Of a DNA stretch of 53,096 nt, positions 51,608 to 53,096 are shown piece by piece. The DNA is from Acidimicrobiia bacterium (lineage in GTDB: Bacteria; Actinomycetota; Acidimicrobiia; ATN3; PSLF01): contig PSLF01000015.1 in NCBI GenBank assembly GCA_040289475.1, forward strand, positions 1-53,096, given 5' to 3'. The notes beneath the pieces are model-generated. The model saw only the letters and a list, made by a program, of their open reading frames with translations, did not search any database and was not told the origin of the DNA. The number at the start of each line of letters is the position of its first letter. The first letter of the stretch is position 1. A program made the translations under genes and the position numbers.

Positions 51608-52201
51608 CTACCAGTCTTCCCCAGCATAGGGATGGCTCCACAACGCCACTTGCAAGGTTACCGACTTGAACCAAGCCTGATGCATCTTGTCAACATCTTC
51701 TGGCGAGTGACCTTTCTTCGCCAAGAAATCCTTGATAGTTAGCGTGATAGGCGAGATAAAAGCGATGAGATACCTCAAGGGGATGTAAGGTACCGACTGC
51801 ACTGCATCGGTCTTGTTCTTTTTTTCTCGATGGTGCCGGAGCCCAATCTCCTCTGCGTAGTCTAGGTATGCCCTGTCGTGGGGGCGGTTGCATGTGTCGA
51901 GGATCCACTGGCCGAAACGGCCTCTTACTGCCTGTAAGTATCTCGAATCGGGCTGTCCGTCCGGGCCGCTGAAGTAGTAAACGAGATGCGGATGCGACCC
52001 GACAAAGCCATACCACAAGTCAAGAATGTCGTCGACTTGATCGGCTAAAACCTCGCCAGCCATGCGAAGGTACCTTTCGTCTTCTTCGCTAAAAAGCACT
52101 GCTGTCTTTAGCTTTTCGAACTCCTCGTCGCCAAGCGGTGACGTAGCCACCTCCCCGGTGCCGTAGGTGTATCCGGAAATTTCACCTCGCCCCTCTGCCA
52201 T
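51608..52201 (-). CDS. Protoglobin
   Basis: Single-domain heme globin, 197 aa, closely resembling the protoglobin of Methanosarcina acetivorans as I recall it (about 195 aa). Conserved blocks are ISGYTYG at the start, LDLWYGFVGSHPHLVYYF (W63 and Y64 correspond to distal-site W60/Y61), F96, and IGLRHHREKKNKTDAV, where H123 corresponds to the proximal heme ligand H120. C-terminal FKSVTLQVALWSHPYAG is also conserved. Binds O2, CO and NO; suggested roles are NO/nitrite detoxification or gas sensing. Ribosome site GAGGAGG. Its only likely regulator neighbour is marR, 0.4 kb downstream. Confidence 0.95.
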   Translation of the reverse strand: MAEGRGEISGYTYGTGEVATSPLGDEEFEKLKTAVLFSEEDERYLRMAGEVLADQVDDILDLWYGFVGSHPHLVYYFSGPDGQPDSRYLQAVRGRFGQWILDTCNRPHDRAYLDYAEEIGLRHHREKKNKTDAVQSVPYIPLRYLIAFISPITLTIKDFLAKKGHSPEDVDKMHQAWFKSVTLQVALWSHPYAGEDW

Positions 52202-52800
52202 TTTGCGTTCCTCCTCTTTCGCCTTCTGCGGCTACCTACTCGATAGTGCATATCTCGCCACAACCCCTAGACGCTTCGAGACATCGATGGCTGAGCCAAG
52301 AAACCCCCGAAGGCAGGCGTAGATATTATTCGGACTCCGAACTATACTTCAATATCGCTCGGTTGTCAACGAATCGCTATGGAGACCAACGGGCGCAAAA
52401 AGCTGGGGATCACATTCGGGATCCCCATAAGAAGCGGGACTTAGGTTCTTTGGAGACGACACCCGGATCGAGGGCTCCTCTCGCAATTCACCGCCTTTTC
52501 AATGTTTCGATCGCGTGCCCCGGAGGCTTCTTTCGCACTACACAGCCCCTGCACCAAAAGAGGAAAAAGAGAGGCAGCCGGTGCGAGGAAAACGCCCTGC
52601 CTCCCTGAATCCAGGCCTCCCAATAACTGCGACAGAAAACTAGCTGCCTGTGAAAACTGCCGTGCTTACCCATTCACAATGGCTCCAAAATCGCACGCAT
52701 GCCTTGGGGCGATGGTCTCTCCTCAAGTGGGTTGGGACGGTTTCAGCCGGGAGTGCTTAGCTATATGAGGTTCGCCGAAACTTCTGAACCCTTTGATTAA
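52202..52800. other. Protoglobin upstream gap without supported gene
   Basis: 599 bp with no convincing frame. Several short plus-strand frames (to ~120 codons) have Arg/Ser/Pro-rich shadow-like composition and no family match. It should contain the protoglobin promoter; the palindrome at 52329-52341 is the most ordered sequence. Confidence 0.4.
52329..52341. promoter_or_regulatory. Palindrome upstream of protoglobin
   Basis: TTCGGA-C-TCCGAA is a perfect 6+1+6 inverted repeat, with further TAT/ATA pairing two bases out, in an AT-rich stretch 128 bases before the protoglobin start. Size and symmetry suit a MarR-type dimer operator, but no consensus is known for this regulator. Confidence 0.35.
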
Positions 52801-52923
52801 GTGAAGTGTCTGGTCGACGCCGAGATCGGAGGGAACAATGGCAAGAGCCACAAGGCCAACGACATGCTCAATATGACAGCCGATGATTATTCAGGCCAGC
52901 CGACCCGATTCGACCTCAAGTAA
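52801..52923 (+). CDS. Possible 40-aa peptide, unknown
   Basis: A GTG-led frame (immediately after TAA) reads VKCLVDAEIGGNNGKSHKAN then DMLNMTADDYSGQPTRFDLK and stops at TAA. Composition (Asp, Asn, Gly, Thr) is protein-like and differs from the surrounding shadow frames, but I recognise no family and see no ribosome site. It may be the 3' end of a gene that has lost its beginning. Its stop lies within a tandem duplication. Confidence 0.3.
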   Translation: MKCLVDAEIGGNNGKSHKANDMLNMTADDYSGQPTRFDLK

Positions 52924-52935
52924 ACCTCAAGTAAA
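52914..52935 (+). repeat. 11-bp tandem duplication
   Basis: CCTCAAGTAAA is repeated perfectly in tandem (52914-52924 and 52925-52935). The first copy encodes the end of the 40-aa frame (DLK plus TAA). Looks like slippage duplication. Confidence 0.7.
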
Positions 52936-53035
52936 AAGACAATGGGCACTACCAACGCCCTTGAAAAATTCAGATAAACATCCAGCTCAAACTTGAATAA
53001 CTCGGCGCGGTTGGCAAAGTCTCGCTTCAATTGGC

Positions 53036-53055
53036 CCGCAACTATTTAGTTGCGG
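53036..53055. promoter_or_regulatory. Perfect 9+9 palindrome near window end
   Basis: CCGCAACTATTTAGTTGCGG has perfect 9-base arms around TT. No T-run follows, so an operator or an element end is more likely than a terminator. The gene it serves would be beyond the window edge. Confidence 0.4.
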
Positions 53056-53096
53056 AAATTCAGCACTACATCTTGCCTCCAACCAGCATGGCAATA

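Overview
The window reads as chromosomal DNA of a bacterium, most likely a deep-branching actinobacterium of moderate GC. The order tlyA-nadK-recN-pyrG-nudix-xerD-(ald)-scpA-scpB-rluB-cmk-der is the conserved order I know from actinobacterial chromosomes, and aroF-tyrA-aroA-cmk-plsC-ispH is shared with clostridia. The secreted hydrolase carries C-terminal repeats of a kind I associate with actinobacterial genomes. I cannot fix the genus from sequence alone.

Layout. 1-353: a coding-poor stretch and a tRNA-Pro(GGG). 452-4392 (minus): a possible 39-aa membrane peptide, an acyl-CoA carboxylase carboxyltransferase, an HMG-CoA lyase (leucine-type catabolism) and the ribosome-assembly GTPase Der. 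ispH (4467-5597, plus) faces them from a 74-bp divergent gap. 5650-24718 (minus) is a long, tightly packed housekeeping run: plsC, cmk, aroA, tyrA, aroF, aroH, rluB, scpB, scpA, trpS, a lipoprotein, an M50 protease, a DksA/TraR-type zinc finger protein, xerD, ald, a nudix hydrolase, pyrG, recN, nadK, tlyA and a small coiled-coil protein. It combines aromatic amino acid synthesis, nucleotide supply, chromosome segregation and repair. Rhomboid protease, HAD phosphatase and TPR genes follow. A plus-strand pair (DUF1015 and a metallo-beta-lactamase-fold protein) runs to about 29.4 kb and is followed by half of a universal stress protein.

29801-35040 (minus) is a metal/redox module: MFS transporter, lipoprotein cupredoxin, DtxR-type regulator with a FeoA-like tail, two-domain multicopper oxidase, and a ZIP metal transporter with an extracytoplasmic domain. 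The regulator gene has a perfect 8+8 palindrome centred on its own start codon, and the three regulator-oxidase-transporter genes are coupled by 4-bp overlaps. 35364-38306 holds a small membrane protein, a decayed ArsR/rhodanese/MFS locus, two thioredoxin-fold proteins and an alpha/beta hydrolase. 38340-42386 has a GT4 glycosyltransferase and an unusual 919-aa fusion of a pyruvyltransferase-like domain to a GT2 glycosyltransferase. A broken M20 peptidase precedes a 1038-aa secreted clan-A-type glycoside hydrolase with four tandem repeats. 46546-50427 (plus) is an iron(III) ABC importer (substrate-binding protein, permease, ATPase) with an IdeR-like box upstream.

The right end carries a MarR regulator with a C-terminal Cys/His tail, an internally deleted IS200/IS605 remnant, and a protoglobin very like the methanogen protein, which suggests a heme/gas-sensing or detoxification unit. 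The last 0.9 kb holds no convincing gene but has palindromes and a tandem duplication. Four separate loci of gene decay lie in the accessory half (29-52 kb) and none in the housekeeping half. No CRISPR array, rRNA, prophage or intact transposon was seen.
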